From NCBI GenBank assembly GCA_051004015.1, contig JBPCKT010000048.1:62001-126000 (forward strand): a DNA stretch of 64,000 nt, read 5' to 3'. Below are positions 10,209 through 17,946 of the stretch, piece by piece. The notes beneath the pieces are model-generated. The model did no database searches. It was not told the DNA's origin and was given only the letters and a program-made list of their open reading frames with translations. This DNA comes from SXOA01 sp051004015. GTDB lineage: Bacteria > Planctomycetota > Planctomycetia > Pirellulales > Pirellulaceae. The stretch's first letter is position 1, and every line of letters starts with the position of its first letter. Made by a program: the position numbers and the translations under genes.

Positions 10209-10709
10209 CTACTTCGGAAGATGGCTGCGGAGCGCGGGAATGATCTCGCGCGGCACGAATCGGGCGAGCATCTCGTCACTGGCCAGCGCGGCAATTTGCT
10301 TGATCAGCGTGCTACTGACGTGGGCGAATTCCTCGTCCGCCATCAGGAATACCGTCTCAATGCCCGGGTCGAGGTGCCGGTTGGCCATCATCATCGTGAA
10401 CTCCCCCGCCAGGTCGGTCAGCGGGCGCACCCCGCGAATCATCACCCGCGCGCCACAGTCCCGTACAAACTGGACCGCCAGGCCGGAAAAAACCCGCACC
10501 TCCACATTTTTGAACTGCGAGGTGGCCCTCGTCACCAGGTCCAGTTTCTCCTCGGGGGAGAACAGAGCGGACTTCTCCACGTTGAGGCCGATGCCGACAT
10601 ACAGTTTGTCGACGAGGCGGGAGCTCCGCTGAATGACGTTGAGGTGACCCAGCGTGATCGGATCAAACGAGCCGGTATAGACGGCGATGCGGGAATCGGA
10701 CTGGGTCAT
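10209..10709 (-). CDS. coaD: Phosphopantetheine adenylyltransferase
   Basis: Catalyses the penultimate step of coenzyme A synthesis, joining ATP and 4'-phosphopantetheine to give dephospho-CoA. The 166 residues match the family length. Motifs: YTGSFDPITLGHLNVI (nucleotidyltransferase T/HxGH), VMIRGVRPLTDLAGEFTMMMAN and FAHVSSTLIKQIA, close to the canonical ISST motif. The start at 10709 gives a complete N-terminus. Confidence 0.96.
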   Translation of the reverse strand: MTQSDSRIAVYTGSFDPITLGHLNVIQRSSRLVDKLYVGIGLNVEKSALFSPEEKLDLVTRATSQFKNVEVRVFSGLAVQFVRDCGARVMIRGVRPLTDLAGEFTMMMANRHLDPGIETVFLMADEEFAHVSSTLIKQIAALASDEMLARFVPREIIPALRSHLPK

Positions 10710-10812
10710 GGCGGGCTCGTCGCGAGGGCCAAAAACGGCTTATGAAGAGCTTGCCAGTATCCCGCGCCGCACGCGGAGTGTACAGCGATTTCCTTCGTCG
10801 GGCAGGCGGCAA

Positions 10813-11334
10813 TCACCTTGACTTCCAAGCACTTTCATCCTTTTTCCATTCGAGATTTGTCCGCTGGAACACCTGCCAGGCTTTTTTGGGATCCTTCGAT
10901 GGATCAGCCCCATTCCGCTGGTGGAAGATGACATATTTCCCATCCGCCAGCGGCTCGCGGGCGACGGCCCAGCGATGGCCGCTTTGCAACTCCCGGTAGT
11001 AAAGGAAATGGGCGTCCGGCTTGGGAAGCAGCGTCGGCTCCTCCTGTTGCAGGGTGACGATCCGCCGTTCTCCCTGAACCACGTAGTCCGCCATCGCCAG
11101 GCCGCCGAAGAAATAGTGCCGCCCCCGCGGCCCAGAAAGCACCCACCCCTGATGCTCCAGGTTACCGACAACGACTGGCTCGCCTTCATCGGCGTCCGGC
11201 TCGACTGCCCGGGGAATGGCGGCTCGTGCAGCGGCTGGCTTCCTTTTGGTTAAAGGCAGAGCCTCTTGGCCCACAACGACTTGTCCGGCAAGCAAAGTCA
11301 AGACGAGCGACAAAAAGAGCATTCTCAGCGACAT
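10813..11334 (-). CDS. Secreted hypothetical protein
   Basis: The 173-residue protein has a signal peptide (MSLRMLFLSLVLTLLAGQVVVGQ) and no recognised domain. The mature part has an Arg/Ala-rich stretch and then an aromatic-rich region (GWVLSGPRGRHYFFGGLAMADYVV, shown here in part as GRHYFFGGLAMADYVV). The upstream in-frame start at 11385 would add 17 residues ahead of the signal peptide and is less likely; GGAGA lies about 12 nt before the chosen ATG. It stands alone between coaD and the divergent PNP genes. Confidence 0.65.
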   Translation of the reverse strand: MSLRMLFLSLVLTLLAGQVVVGQEALPLTKRKPAAARAAIPRAVEPDADEGEPVVVGNLEHQGWVLSGPRGRHYFFGGLAMADYVVQGERRIVTLQQEEPTLLPKPDAHFLYYRELQSGHRWAVAREPLADGKYVIFHQRNGADPSKDPKKAWQVFQRTNLEWKKDESAWKSR

Positions 11335-11485
11335 GACATTTGTCTCCAGCCGCGGTACACCGTATCTCCACCTTAATTGAGGCATCCCCCTGCTTCAAGC
11401 AATCCGCCTCTTGCTGCCACGCCGTGGATTACGCTACTCTTGACCCTGCCCTCTGCCCCCTGACCTCTTCCTGCCAACTCCTCCC

Positions 11486-12316
11486 ATGCTCGGTCTTTAC
11501 GAAAAGGTCCAATCCGCCGCCGCCAAAATCCGCTCGGTGTGGAAGCGCCCGCCCCACGCCGGCATCATCCTGGGGACTGGCCTGGGGAACCTGGTGCAAC
11601 AAATCCAGGTGGAAGCGTCGCTCGACTATGAGGAAATCCCGAACTTCCTCCGCCCCACCGCCACCAGCCACCGCGGCCGGCTGGTTTGCGGCATGCTCGG
11701 CGGCCTGCCGGTGATGGCGATGGAAGGCCGCTTCCACATGTACGAAGGATATCCGCTGGATCAGATCACGCTCCCCGTCCGCGTCATGCGAGAGCTCGGG
11801 GCAAAACTGCTCGTCGTCAGCAACGCCTGCGGCGGCATGAATCCCTATTACCGCGGCGGAGACATCATGCTCATCGAGGACCACATCAACCTGATGGGGG
11901 CCAACCCGCTGATTGGCATCAACGACGACCGCCTCGGCCCTCGCTTCCCGGACATGTGCGAGCCCTATGACCACAAGCTCATCGAGCGAGCCCTGGAAGT
12001 GGCTCGCCGCGAGAACATCATCGCCCACCAGGGTGTCTTCGTCGCGGTCGCCGGGCCAAACCTGGAAACGCGGGCCGAATATCGTTTCCTCCGGATGATG
12101 GGGGCCGACGTAGTCGGTATGAGCACCGTCCCCGAGGTCCTCGTCGCCGTTCACTGCGGCCTCAAGGTCGTCGGCTTCTCGATTGTCACTGACATGTGCT
12201 TGCCCGACGCCCTAGAGCCCGCCGACGTTCCCAAAATCATCGCCACCGCCAATGCCGCCGAGCCGAAACTGACAAAGCTCGTTCTGGGCGTGCTGGCGGG
12301 GGAAAAGGGAACGTAG
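11486..12316 (+). CDS. Purine nucleoside phosphorylase, copy 1
   Basis: The 276-residue trimeric-type (PNP/MTAP family) phosphorylase cleaves purine nucleosides to base and (deoxy)ribose 1-phosphate. Motifs: GIILGTGLGNL (phosphate loop), SHRGRLVCG, VSNACGGMNPYYRGGDIMLI, GPNLETRAEYRFL (purine-binding Glu) and VGMSTVPEVLVA. The usual ITN motif that contacts the 6-position of the purine reads VTDM here, with Asp replacing Asn, as in MTAP enzymes; the specificity may therefore include 6-aminopurines. The stop codon is the first part of a palindrome. A second PNP gene follows. Confidence 0.92.
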   Translation: MLGLYEKVQSAAAKIRSVWKRPPHAGIILGTGLGNLVQQIQVEASLDYEEIPNFLRPTATSHRGRLVCGMLGGLPVMAMEGRFHMYEGYPLDQITLPVRVMRELGAKLLVVSNACGGMNPYYRGGDIMLIEDHINLMGANPLIGINDDRLGPRFPDMCEPYDHKLIERALEVARRENIIAHQGVFVAVAGPNLETRAEYRFLRMMGADVVGMSTVPEVLVAVHCGLKVVGFSIVTDMCLPDALEPADVPKIIATANAAEPKLTKLVLGVLAGEKGT

Positions 12317-12374
12317 GATGGGCTTCCTAGCCCGTCCGAAAAGTGTTCAGGACGACCTGGGAAGGCCCTCCTAC
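12313..12374. repeat. Compound palindrome between the two PNP genes
   Basis: Outer arms GTAGGA (12313-12318) and TCCTAC (12369-12374) enclose two inner hairpins, GGGCTTCCTAGCCC and a CCTGGGAAGG-type one. The TAG stop of the first PNP (12314-12316) is part of the left arm. It fills nearly the whole gap to the second PNP start at 12382. Confidence 0.75.
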
Positions 12375-12381
12375 AAAAGAC

Positions 12382-13284
12382 ATGGACGCAGAACTCTCGC
12401 AAGCCGTCGCCGCCATTCGCTCGCGGTTGCAGTGTGACCCTCAAGTGGGCCTGATCCTGGGCACTGGTCTCGGCGGACTAACGGATGCGATGCAGGTGGA
12501 AGCGGAGATTCCCTACGGCGATATCCCGTACTTCCCTCGTTCGACCGCGATGGCCCACAAAGGGGCGCTCCTCGGCGGCGAAATGGCCGGAATGCAGCTT
12601 CTCACCATGGCCGGCCGTTGCCATCTCTACGAAGGCTACTCCGTCGCCGACTTGCAGCTTCCCATCCGCGTGATGCACGCCCTCGGAGTACGCACCCTCA
12701 TCGTCACCAACGCCGCTGGCGGCGTGAATCCGCGATTTGAGCCGGGAGACGTGATGGTGATTGAGGATCATGTGAACCTGATGGGTTTTGCGATGTGCCC
12801 AAGCGGGTTGACGGTGGATGTTGCTGGCGCGGCCGGAGATGGAAAGAAGGAGAGACGGGGAGAAAGGGAGAAGGCGAGAATTACGAAGTCTTCTCTCTCT
12901 GTCTCTCCTTCTCTCTTTCTCTCCGTCTTTCCCTCGCCTTACGACCCCTCCCTCATCGCCGCCGCGCTCTCCGCCGCCCGCCAGGGCAACTTCCCCTGCC
13001 GTCGCGGCGTGTACGTCGGCGTGAAAGGCCCCAACTACGAAACCCGGGCCGAATATCGCGCCTTCCGCCGCTGCGGAGATGTTGTGGGCATGAGCACGAT
13101 TCCGGAAGTCCTCGCCGCACGGTTCCTAAGAATGCGAGTCCTCGGCCTCTCCACCATCACTAACGTGGCCAGCCCCGATGCCCCTCAGGTCGTCACCTCC
13201 GACGAAGTCGTCGAGGTCGCCGGTATCGCCCAGCCCATGTTGCGGCAGATCATCAGGAGCGTGCTTAGCTCGAATCTTTTCTGA
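12382..13284 (+). CDS. Purine nucleoside phosphorylase, copy 2, with internal repeat-derived insert
   Basis: The 300-residue paralogue of the preceding gene keeps GLILGTGLGGLTDAM, TMAGRCHLYEG, VTNAAGGVNPRFEPGD, GPNYETRAEYRAF, VGMSTIPEVLAA and a normal ITN motif (STITNVASPD). Between NLMG and PYDPSL the conserved loop (NPLIG...RFPDM in copy 1) is replaced by about 50 residues, most encoded by a purine/pyrimidine-rich palindrome (12841-12935). One residue is missing in RRCGDVVGM compared with copy 1. In mammalian PNP the replaced loop reaches the neighbouring active site, so activity is uncertain; the gene may be decaying. ATG at 12382 is chosen because upstream is repeat. Confidence 0.82.
   Translation: MDAELSQAVAAIRSRLQCDPQVGLILGTGLGGLTDAMQVEAEIPYGDIPYFPRSTAMAHKGALLGGEMAGMQLLTMAGRCHLYEGYSVADLQLPIRVMHALGVRTLIVTNAAGGVNPRFEPGDVMVIEDHVNLMGFAMCPSGLTVDVAGAAGDGKKERRGEREKARITKSSLSVSPSLFLSVFPSPYDPSLIAAALSAARQGNFPCRRGVYVGVKGPNYETRAEYRAFRRCGDVVGMSTIPEVLAARFLRMRVLGLSTITNVASPDAPQVVTSDEVVEVAGIAQPMLRQIIRSVLSSNLF
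12841..12935. repeat. Purine/pyrimidine-rich palindrome inside a PNP gene
   Basis: The left half (12841-12872) consists almost only of G and A, the right half (12909-12932) almost only of C and T, and the two are imperfect reverse complements. It is read in frame as a Lys/Arg/Glu stretch (KKERRGEREKAR) followed by a Ser/Leu stretch (SLSVSPSLFLSVFPS). Composition differs sharply from the flanking coding DNA. Confidence 0.85.
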
Positions 13285-13354
13285 AATGAACCACCAGCAT
13301 CCTGGGAAAGGGGGCTGTGTCATTCGGAGGCGAGGTCCGTCGCTCCGCCGGTCT

Positions 13355-14407
13355 TTAGATCGAAACCGTATACCGGTTTGATTCGCGGCTGGAAGCCTGT
13401 GACGCCGCTCTAGGCGATGGAATTGCTGCTTGAATCTCCGTGAATTGCCTCTTCCCACGCAGCAGGTTCACGAACAGCTCCATCATCTCCGGCGGAACAA
13501 ATGCCAGGTTGCCGATGAGCATGACGAGGCCGAAGGTCGGCATTCCCAGGAAGATGGCGATGCCGCCGTGGACGGCCACGGCCATCGCCAGGAAAATCGG
13601 GCGGGTGAGGCGTGGCCAAATGAGGACGGGGTAGAACGTCTCCCAGAAAACGGTGAGGTGCGTGAGCAGGGCGATGAGCCAGGGTTGGTGAACGAGCCAG
13701 GTGAGGCTGACCGATTGGTATTCCAGGTTGGCGGCGGCAGCCCAGACCGCGCTCCCTTCCCACCACAGCTCGCCGCGCATTTTGCCGATGCCGCCGAACA
13801 GATAGATGACGCACATCTGGATCTGGATCAGGCGGGTGGCAATCGTGGTCATGACATGAACGTTTGCCGGCAAGGGCATGCCGCGCCGCTTGGCGAAATA
13901 CCTGTCGAGCGAGAAGACGGCGCCGCAGGGGGCGATGGCTAGGTAGGTGGCGAGCAGGACATTGATCTGATCCAGGCCGAACAGCGCGCCGGACAGACGG
14001 TGGCAGTAGGAGACCGTGATGACGAAAGCGAGCGGAGCGACGACGCGTGTATAGAGGCCGACCGTGAGCAGCGCGAACACCACGAGCGCCGCCAGGTGCA
14101 GGGTCCAGAGCAGGGCTGGTGACTCGATGTAACTCAGGTAGCTGAAGGTGAAGTTGCGGCCGTCGAGTCCCTGGCCGAGCTTGTTTGCGGCAGCGGCGGT
14201 CACCCAGGCTTTCGCGCCGAGAAAATCGGTCAGGCCGAGGCTCCAGACGGCATGGGTATACAGCAACATGCCGCCCCCCAGGATGCGGATCAGCGCGAGC
14301 GTGTGCGGCTTGCTGGGGGTGAACCAGAACCGGTCCCAGGCTATCGCCGATGGGCGGAGCCACGAGCCGTAAATCAGGTTCCAAATCGCCGCGAATAGGT
14401 TGTTCAT
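13355..14407 (-). CDS. HTTM-domain membrane protein
   Basis: The 350-residue polytopic protein resembles the HTTM / vitamin K-dependent gamma-carboxylase-like family: DRFWFTPSKPHTLALIRILGG at the N-terminus, then several membrane helices (about eight hydrophobic segments) and the internal region QIQMCVIYLFGGIGKMRGE-LWWEGSAVW that is typical of HTTM proteins. Bacterial HTTM proteins are mostly of unknown function and common in planctomycetes. Its ATG overlaps the stop of the upstream gene (ATGA), so the two are translationally coupled and likely cooperate. Confidence 0.8.
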   Translation of the reverse strand: MNNLFAAIWNLIYGSWLRPSAIAWDRFWFTPSKPHTLALIRILGGGMLLYTHAVWSLGLTDFLGAKAWVTAAAANKLGQGLDGRNFTFSYLSYIESPALLWTLHLAALVVFALLTVGLYTRVVAPLAFVITVSYCHRLSGALFGLDQINVLLATYLAIAPCGAVFSLDRYFAKRRGMPLPANVHVMTTIATRLIQIQMCVIYLFGGIGKMRGELWWEGSAVWAAAANLEYQSVSLTWLVHQPWLIALLTHLTVFWETFYPVLIWPRLTRPIFLAMAVAVHGGIAIFLGMPTFGLVMLIGNLAFVPPEMMELFVNLLRGKRQFTEIQAAIPSPRAASQASSRESNRYTVSI

Positions 14408-15177
14408 GGCCGGATGACCTCCGTCATGTTGCTCTCCGGCAGGTTGATATAGGTCTCCGGCAGGTCCAGGCGTTTGCCCATGCGGAGGAAGTCAGCCGGA
14501 TTGAGGAGCAAGTGCTCGCGGCGGGTGATCGTCACTTTGCTGCCGCCATGTTTGGCCAGCAGATGGTCTTCAAAGGATTTGCGGAGCAACTCGTACTGCT
14601 CGCGGCGGTGCTTCCAGGCGGCGGTCTGCCGCGCCAAGGCAAGTTTCTGCTCGGCTTCGAGAGCACGGCGCTCGGCCGTGGATAGATTGCTGGGCAATGT
14701 ACCTGCCCGGGGCGGTTCGGGCGGGACGAACGCCCTTTGCAGGGCTTCCGCCAGCATAAAGTGCCGGTGATACATCAGCCGGGGGTGTTGGTCGCTGAGA
14801 TTTGGAAAAACACCCTCCACCGCTTCGCGTCCATCCGCCAATTCCACCTTGTAATGCACCAGGTGGCTCCCTTCCGGATTGGGAGCGAAGAAGAAGTAGC
14901 CGTGGTCCAGATACATCAAAGAGGAGTATGGCCGCAGCCAACCCATGATGTTGCTCGCGAACGGCGAGCCGCCGGCGTCATTACAAGCGAACGTGAACGG
15001 CGGCCAGAACACTGCCGTCACGTGGAAGAGGATGACCGCGCTGGCCAGCAGGCGAGCGGTGAGTGACCATCTCCTTGCCCCCGCTTCCGCGCCGTGCAAC
15101 TGCGAAGGTTCGCCGCGATTGGCGTCACTATCGAGCCCCAAAGTTGGGCGGAGGGGGATGCTGTCTCGCTTCGTCAT
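14404..15177 (-). CDS. Hypothetical membrane-anchored partner of the HTTM protein
   Basis: The 257-residue protein has one hydrophobic segment near the N-terminus (LLASAVILFHVTAVFWPPFTFAC), then a soluble domain with YLDHGYFFFAPNPEGSHLVHY, HPRLMYHRHFMLAE and a long charged helix with HRREQYELLRKSFEDHLLAK. It is not a family I can name, but its 4-bp overlap with the HTTM gene indicates a functional pair. ATG at 15177 is chosen over an upstream TTG at 15231. Confidence 0.7.
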   Translation of the reverse strand: MTKRDSIPLRPTLGLDSDANRGEPSQLHGAEAGARRWSLTARLLASAVILFHVTAVFWPPFTFACNDAGGSPFASNIMGWLRPYSSLMYLDHGYFFFAPNPEGSHLVHYKVELADGREAVEGVFPNLSDQHPRLMYHRHFMLAEALQRAFVPPEPPRAGTLPSNLSTAERRALEAEQKLALARQTAAWKHRREQYELLRKSFEDHLLAKHGGSKVTITRREHLLLNPADFLRMGKRLDLPETYINLPESNMTEVIRP

Positions 15178-15250
15178 ACGATGGACATCGGTCCCAAACT
15201 GCGATGGGGGCAAAGATTTCCGCGCAGGCAAGATTTACCGGCAAGAAACG

Positions 15251-15287
15251 CAAAACCCCGCGGAACCGCATAAGCGGCACCGCGGGG
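15251..15287 (-). terminator. Rho-independent terminator of the TIGR03000 gene
   Basis: Arms CCCCGCGG/CCGCGGGG with an inner CCGC/GCGG extension. Read on the minus strand the stem is followed by TTTTGCGTTTCTT. It lies downstream of the TIGR03000 gene and upstream of the HTTM partner gene on the same strand, separating the two transcription units. Confidence 0.7.
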
Positions 15288-15304
15288 CTAATTGTTGCTT
15301 TGTC

Positions 15305-15325
15305 CCCTCTCCCAAAGGGAGAGGG
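15305..15325. repeat. CCCTCTCCC palindrome, copy 1
   Basis: Perfect arms CCCTCTCCC/GGGAGAGGG with an AAA loop, just after the stop codon of the TIGR03000 gene. An identical 21-bp palindrome occurs at 43402-43422 inside the 3' end of the lipoprotein gene. Confidence 0.85.
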
Positions 15326-15332
15326 AGTTCAT

Positions 15333-16355
15333 TTACCGCGCGTCGGCAATCTTTTCCGAGTCGAAGTCGAAGGTCAGTTCCTTGGTCTCACCGGCTCCGA
15401 GAGAAATCTTCTCTTCGCGGGTGATGGTCTTCCCTTCCTTCTCGAGCTCCACCTTGATGGTGTAGTCGCTCCAGCGGCTTCCGCTGGTGAGGCTGGTGGT
15501 GCGGAAGACGCGGACTTCGCCCTGGGCCTTGGTCGGGTTGCCGGCCAGGTAGACCTTGGCGTTGGCGGGAACGCGAACCGTCAGCGAGGTCTCAACCGTG
15601 CTGACGGGGGCCAGCTTGAAAGCGACTTTGGCGACTTCGCCGGCCTTCAAGTCGATGGTCTTGACTTCTTCCACCTTTTTGCCGTCGCGGACGATTTCGG
15701 CCCGGACTTCATAGGTGTAGTTGTAGCCGGGCTGGAGGTTCCGCGAAATGTACTGGCGAATCTCGCCGGTGCTCGAAGTTTCCTGGCCGTTCACGAAAAT
15801 CCGGGCATCCGCGGGGACTTCCACGGCCATCATGCCGTCGACGTTGCGGAGCGAGGTTTCCTTGGCGGGAGCTTCGCCGGGAGCGGGGGGAGCCGGAGCC
15901 GGAACTGAGGGATCTACCGGGGCTTCGGCAGCGGGTTTGCCGCTTTCCACCGGAGCGTAATACATGGTGCCGCCCGAAGAGCCACCGCTGCTGCCACCGT
16001 TATAGTAGCCGCCGCTCGACCCGCCGCTGCTGCCCCAACCACCCGAGGAACCACGGCTGCGATGGTGATGGCGGAAGAATCCGCCCCCACTGGATCCGCC
16101 GCCACTGCTGCCGCCCCAGGCCTTGCCGCCCGACGAGCCGCCATTGGAACCCCAGCTGCGGGAATATCCGCTGGAGCCGCCGCTGCTGCCACCCCAGGCG
16201 GTTCCGCCCGAAGAGCCGCCGCTGGAACCCCCGCCGCCGGACGAACCGCCTGACGAGCCATGCCACCAACCGGCGTCGGCGCTGGTGGTCATGCCGATGA
16301 CCGCCAAACCGGCGACTGCCTGCAGAAACAAACTGGAAACCTTGAATCGAGCCAT
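15333..16355 (-). CDS. Secreted Gly/Ser-rich protein with two TIGR03000 domains
   Basis: The 340-residue exported protein has a signal peptide (MARFKVSSLFLQAVAGLAVIG...SADA), a low-complexity region of GSSGG repeats with Trp, Tyr and a HHHRSR patch (about 30-135), a Pro/Ala linker, and two copies of the planctomycete-specific TIGR03000 domain (VEVPADARIFVNGQETSSTG and VRVPANAKVYLAGNPTKAQG). A predicted surface or wall protein; molecular function is unknown. ATG at 16355 follows an AAGGGGAAG sequence. A strong terminator lies downstream. Confidence 0.85.
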   Translation of the reverse strand: MARFKVSSLFLQAVAGLAVIGMTTSADAGWWHGSSGGSSGGGGSSGGSSGGTAWGGSSGGSSGYSRSWGSNGGSSGGKAWGGSSGGGSSGGGFFRHHHRSRGSSGGWGSSGGSSGGYYNGGSSGGSSGGTMYYAPVESGKPAAEAPVDPSVPAPAPPAPGEAPAKETSLRNVDGMMAVEVPADARIFVNGQETSSTGEIRQYISRNLQPGYNYTYEVRAEIVRDGKKVEEVKTIDLKAGEVAKVAFKLAPVSTVETSLTVRVPANAKVYLAGNPTKAQGEVRVFRTTSLTSGSRWSDYTIKVELEKEGKTITREEKISLGAGETKELTFDFDSEKIADAR

Positions 16356-16726
16356 GTGGCGCTTCCCCTTGTACGAGTGCGAGTTATCGTGATCCGCGAA
16401 GGCGGAACTAGGCACGGTAAACCTCCAAAACATACCAATGTTAGCATGTAAAACAAGCAGTTTGGGAAGAATTGTCCGTTAGGGTAACTTGCGAATTCCA
16501 CGGGGAATTAGCAGAATTCGTGCCGCGTCTTCGTAAAATCTTTCCCAGGTAGCGCCACCCCTTTTTTCGCCATAAACCGTTATCAATTCTCCACTTTCCG
16601 CGCCTCTCCCCTCCTTTCGGGCCGGTCCAAGCGTCGATTTGCTCCGCTGACTTGGTTACATTCAGCACAGGGTTGGCTGCTCATTGCTCGCTGGGGAGTT
16701 CCAATGGACAGCCATCCGCCAAACGT

Positions 16727-17587
16727 ATGACCCTTTTCCTCCGCAACTTGGCCATCCTGGGCCTCGCATTTTTGGCGAGCGGCATCGCTGCTGCGCAGGA
16801 GGGGGGGGTGCCGGCCGAGCACCATCCGTGGGGGCGATTCCCGGTCGGTTCCTGGAAGCTCACCCGTGTGATTAACGAAAACCTGGATCCCCTGGGAAAC
16901 GTCACGGGCACGAGCATCCATGAGACGCGAACCACGCTGATTGCCGCGAATGCCTCCACGTATACCCTGCGCTACGACGTCACCACCGAGTCTTCCGGCA
17001 AGCGATTCATCAACAAATCGCAGACCACGGTGCTGGGCTACAGCGGCAACGCCGCGGGGGAAAAGCCCAGTGCCAAGAAGATTGGCGACGGGGAAGTCGA
17101 AGTCAACGGCCGCAAGATTCCTTGTCAGGTCCGGCAGATTCACATTGAAGGCCCGGGTACGACGTACGAGGGAACAGTCTATTTCAATCCCACGCTGTCC
17201 CCCTACGTGCTCCGCAAAGAAGGAACTGCAACCGGGGCGGCCGACGGACCAAAAACGACGATCAGCGTCGAGGTGGTAGCTCTCGCCCCTGTCCGGGTGC
17301 TCGCCGATCGCCGCAACGCAGCTTTCATTCGCACGATTGAGAAGAAAGCCGACCGGACCACCACGACGTTGGAAACGACTTGCGATGACATTCCCGGGGG
17401 AGAGGTCGCCCGCTCTTCCCAGGAACAGAATGCCGAACACAAGACACTCCGCCGCACCACTCTGGAGCTGCTGGATTATTCCATCGGCAACGAGCGGCCG
17501 GATGAAAACTGGGGAGGCCGCCGTCGCGTGCTGCATCGTCCCCGCCGCCACCGTGGGGAAGAAATGCAGACCTCCCCCCGCCGGTAA
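16727..17587 (+). CDS. Secreted hypothetical protein
   Basis: The 286-residue exported protein has a signal peptide (MTLFLRNLAILGLAFLASGIAAAQ) and a beta-rich mature part without a recognised domain (GRFPVGSWKLTRVINENLD, TYTLRYDVTTESSGKRF). The C-terminus is Arg/His-rich (RRRVLHRPRRHRGEE). ATG 16727 is chosen because the upstream extension to 16652 lacks signal character. The 371-bp region between this gene and the divergent TIGR03000 gene should hold both promoters; I cannot point to convincing -35/-10 boxes. Confidence 0.65.
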   Translation: MTLFLRNLAILGLAFLASGIAAAQEGGVPAEHHPWGRFPVGSWKLTRVINENLDPLGNVTGTSIHETRTTLIAANASTYTLRYDVTTESSGKRFINKSQTTVLGYSGNAAGEKPSAKKIGDGEVEVNGRKIPCQVRQIHIEGPGTTYEGTVYFNPTLSPYVLRKEGTATGAADGPKTTISVEVVALAPVRVLADRRNAAFIRTIEKKADRTTTTLETTCDDIPGGEVARSSQEQNAEHKTLRRTTLELLDYSIGNERPDENWGGRRRVLHRPRRHRGEEMQTSPRR

Positions 17588-17616
17588 CAGTTTTTGAAAT
17601 CGTGGATTGAGGCGAC

Positions 17617-17694
17617 GGGGTCGGGAGGGGTTTTCGCGGCCATTGCCTCTGCAGTCCACATGGATTTCGATCGCGAAAACTCCTCCCGACCCCC
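17617..17694. repeat. GGGGTCGGGAGG palindrome, copy 2
   Basis: The left arm (17617-17636) and right arm (17671-17694) match those at 8913-8955, but here the loop is about 34 bp (CATTGCCTCTGCAGTCCAC...) and carries unrelated sequence. It ends 18 bp before the start codon of the next small gene. Confidence 0.85.
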
Positions 17695-17712
17695 TTTCCT
17701 GAGGATGAGGAC

Positions 17713-17940
17713 ATGAGATTTATCGAGATGACCGGCCAGACGCTGCGGGAAATCGTCAACGACGACGAATTGCATGTGGACGACCTGACCAGCGCGGGGG
17801 TGCTCGACGACACCTTTGTGCGAATCAATGAGCAAGGTGACATTGAGGTCCGCCGGGCGGATCGCTGGGACGTTATCGGCGGCCTGCTGGGGAACTATGT
17901 GCCGCGGATCCGTCAGAAGACTGGGCTGGACTATGCGTGA
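17713..17940 (+). CDS. Small hypothetical protein
   Basis: The 75-residue acidic protein (begins MRFIEMTGQTLREIVNDDEL, ends RQKTGLDYA) has no signal peptide or membrane segment. A GAGGATGAGGAC sequence just before the ATG gives a usable ribosome-binding site. It looks like a complete small soluble protein. Function is unknown. It is convergent with the nuclease-like gene, whose stop is only 6 bp away. Confidence 0.6.
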   Translation: MRFIEMTGQTLREIVNDDELHVDDLTSAGVLDDTFVRINEQGDIEVRRADRWDVIGGLLGNYVPRIRQKTGLDYA

Positions 17941-17946
17941 TGCGGA

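Noticed and set aside
12343..12381. Earlier start for the second PNP
   Set aside because: The sequence is part of the inter-PNP palindrome and has no homology to PNP N-termini.
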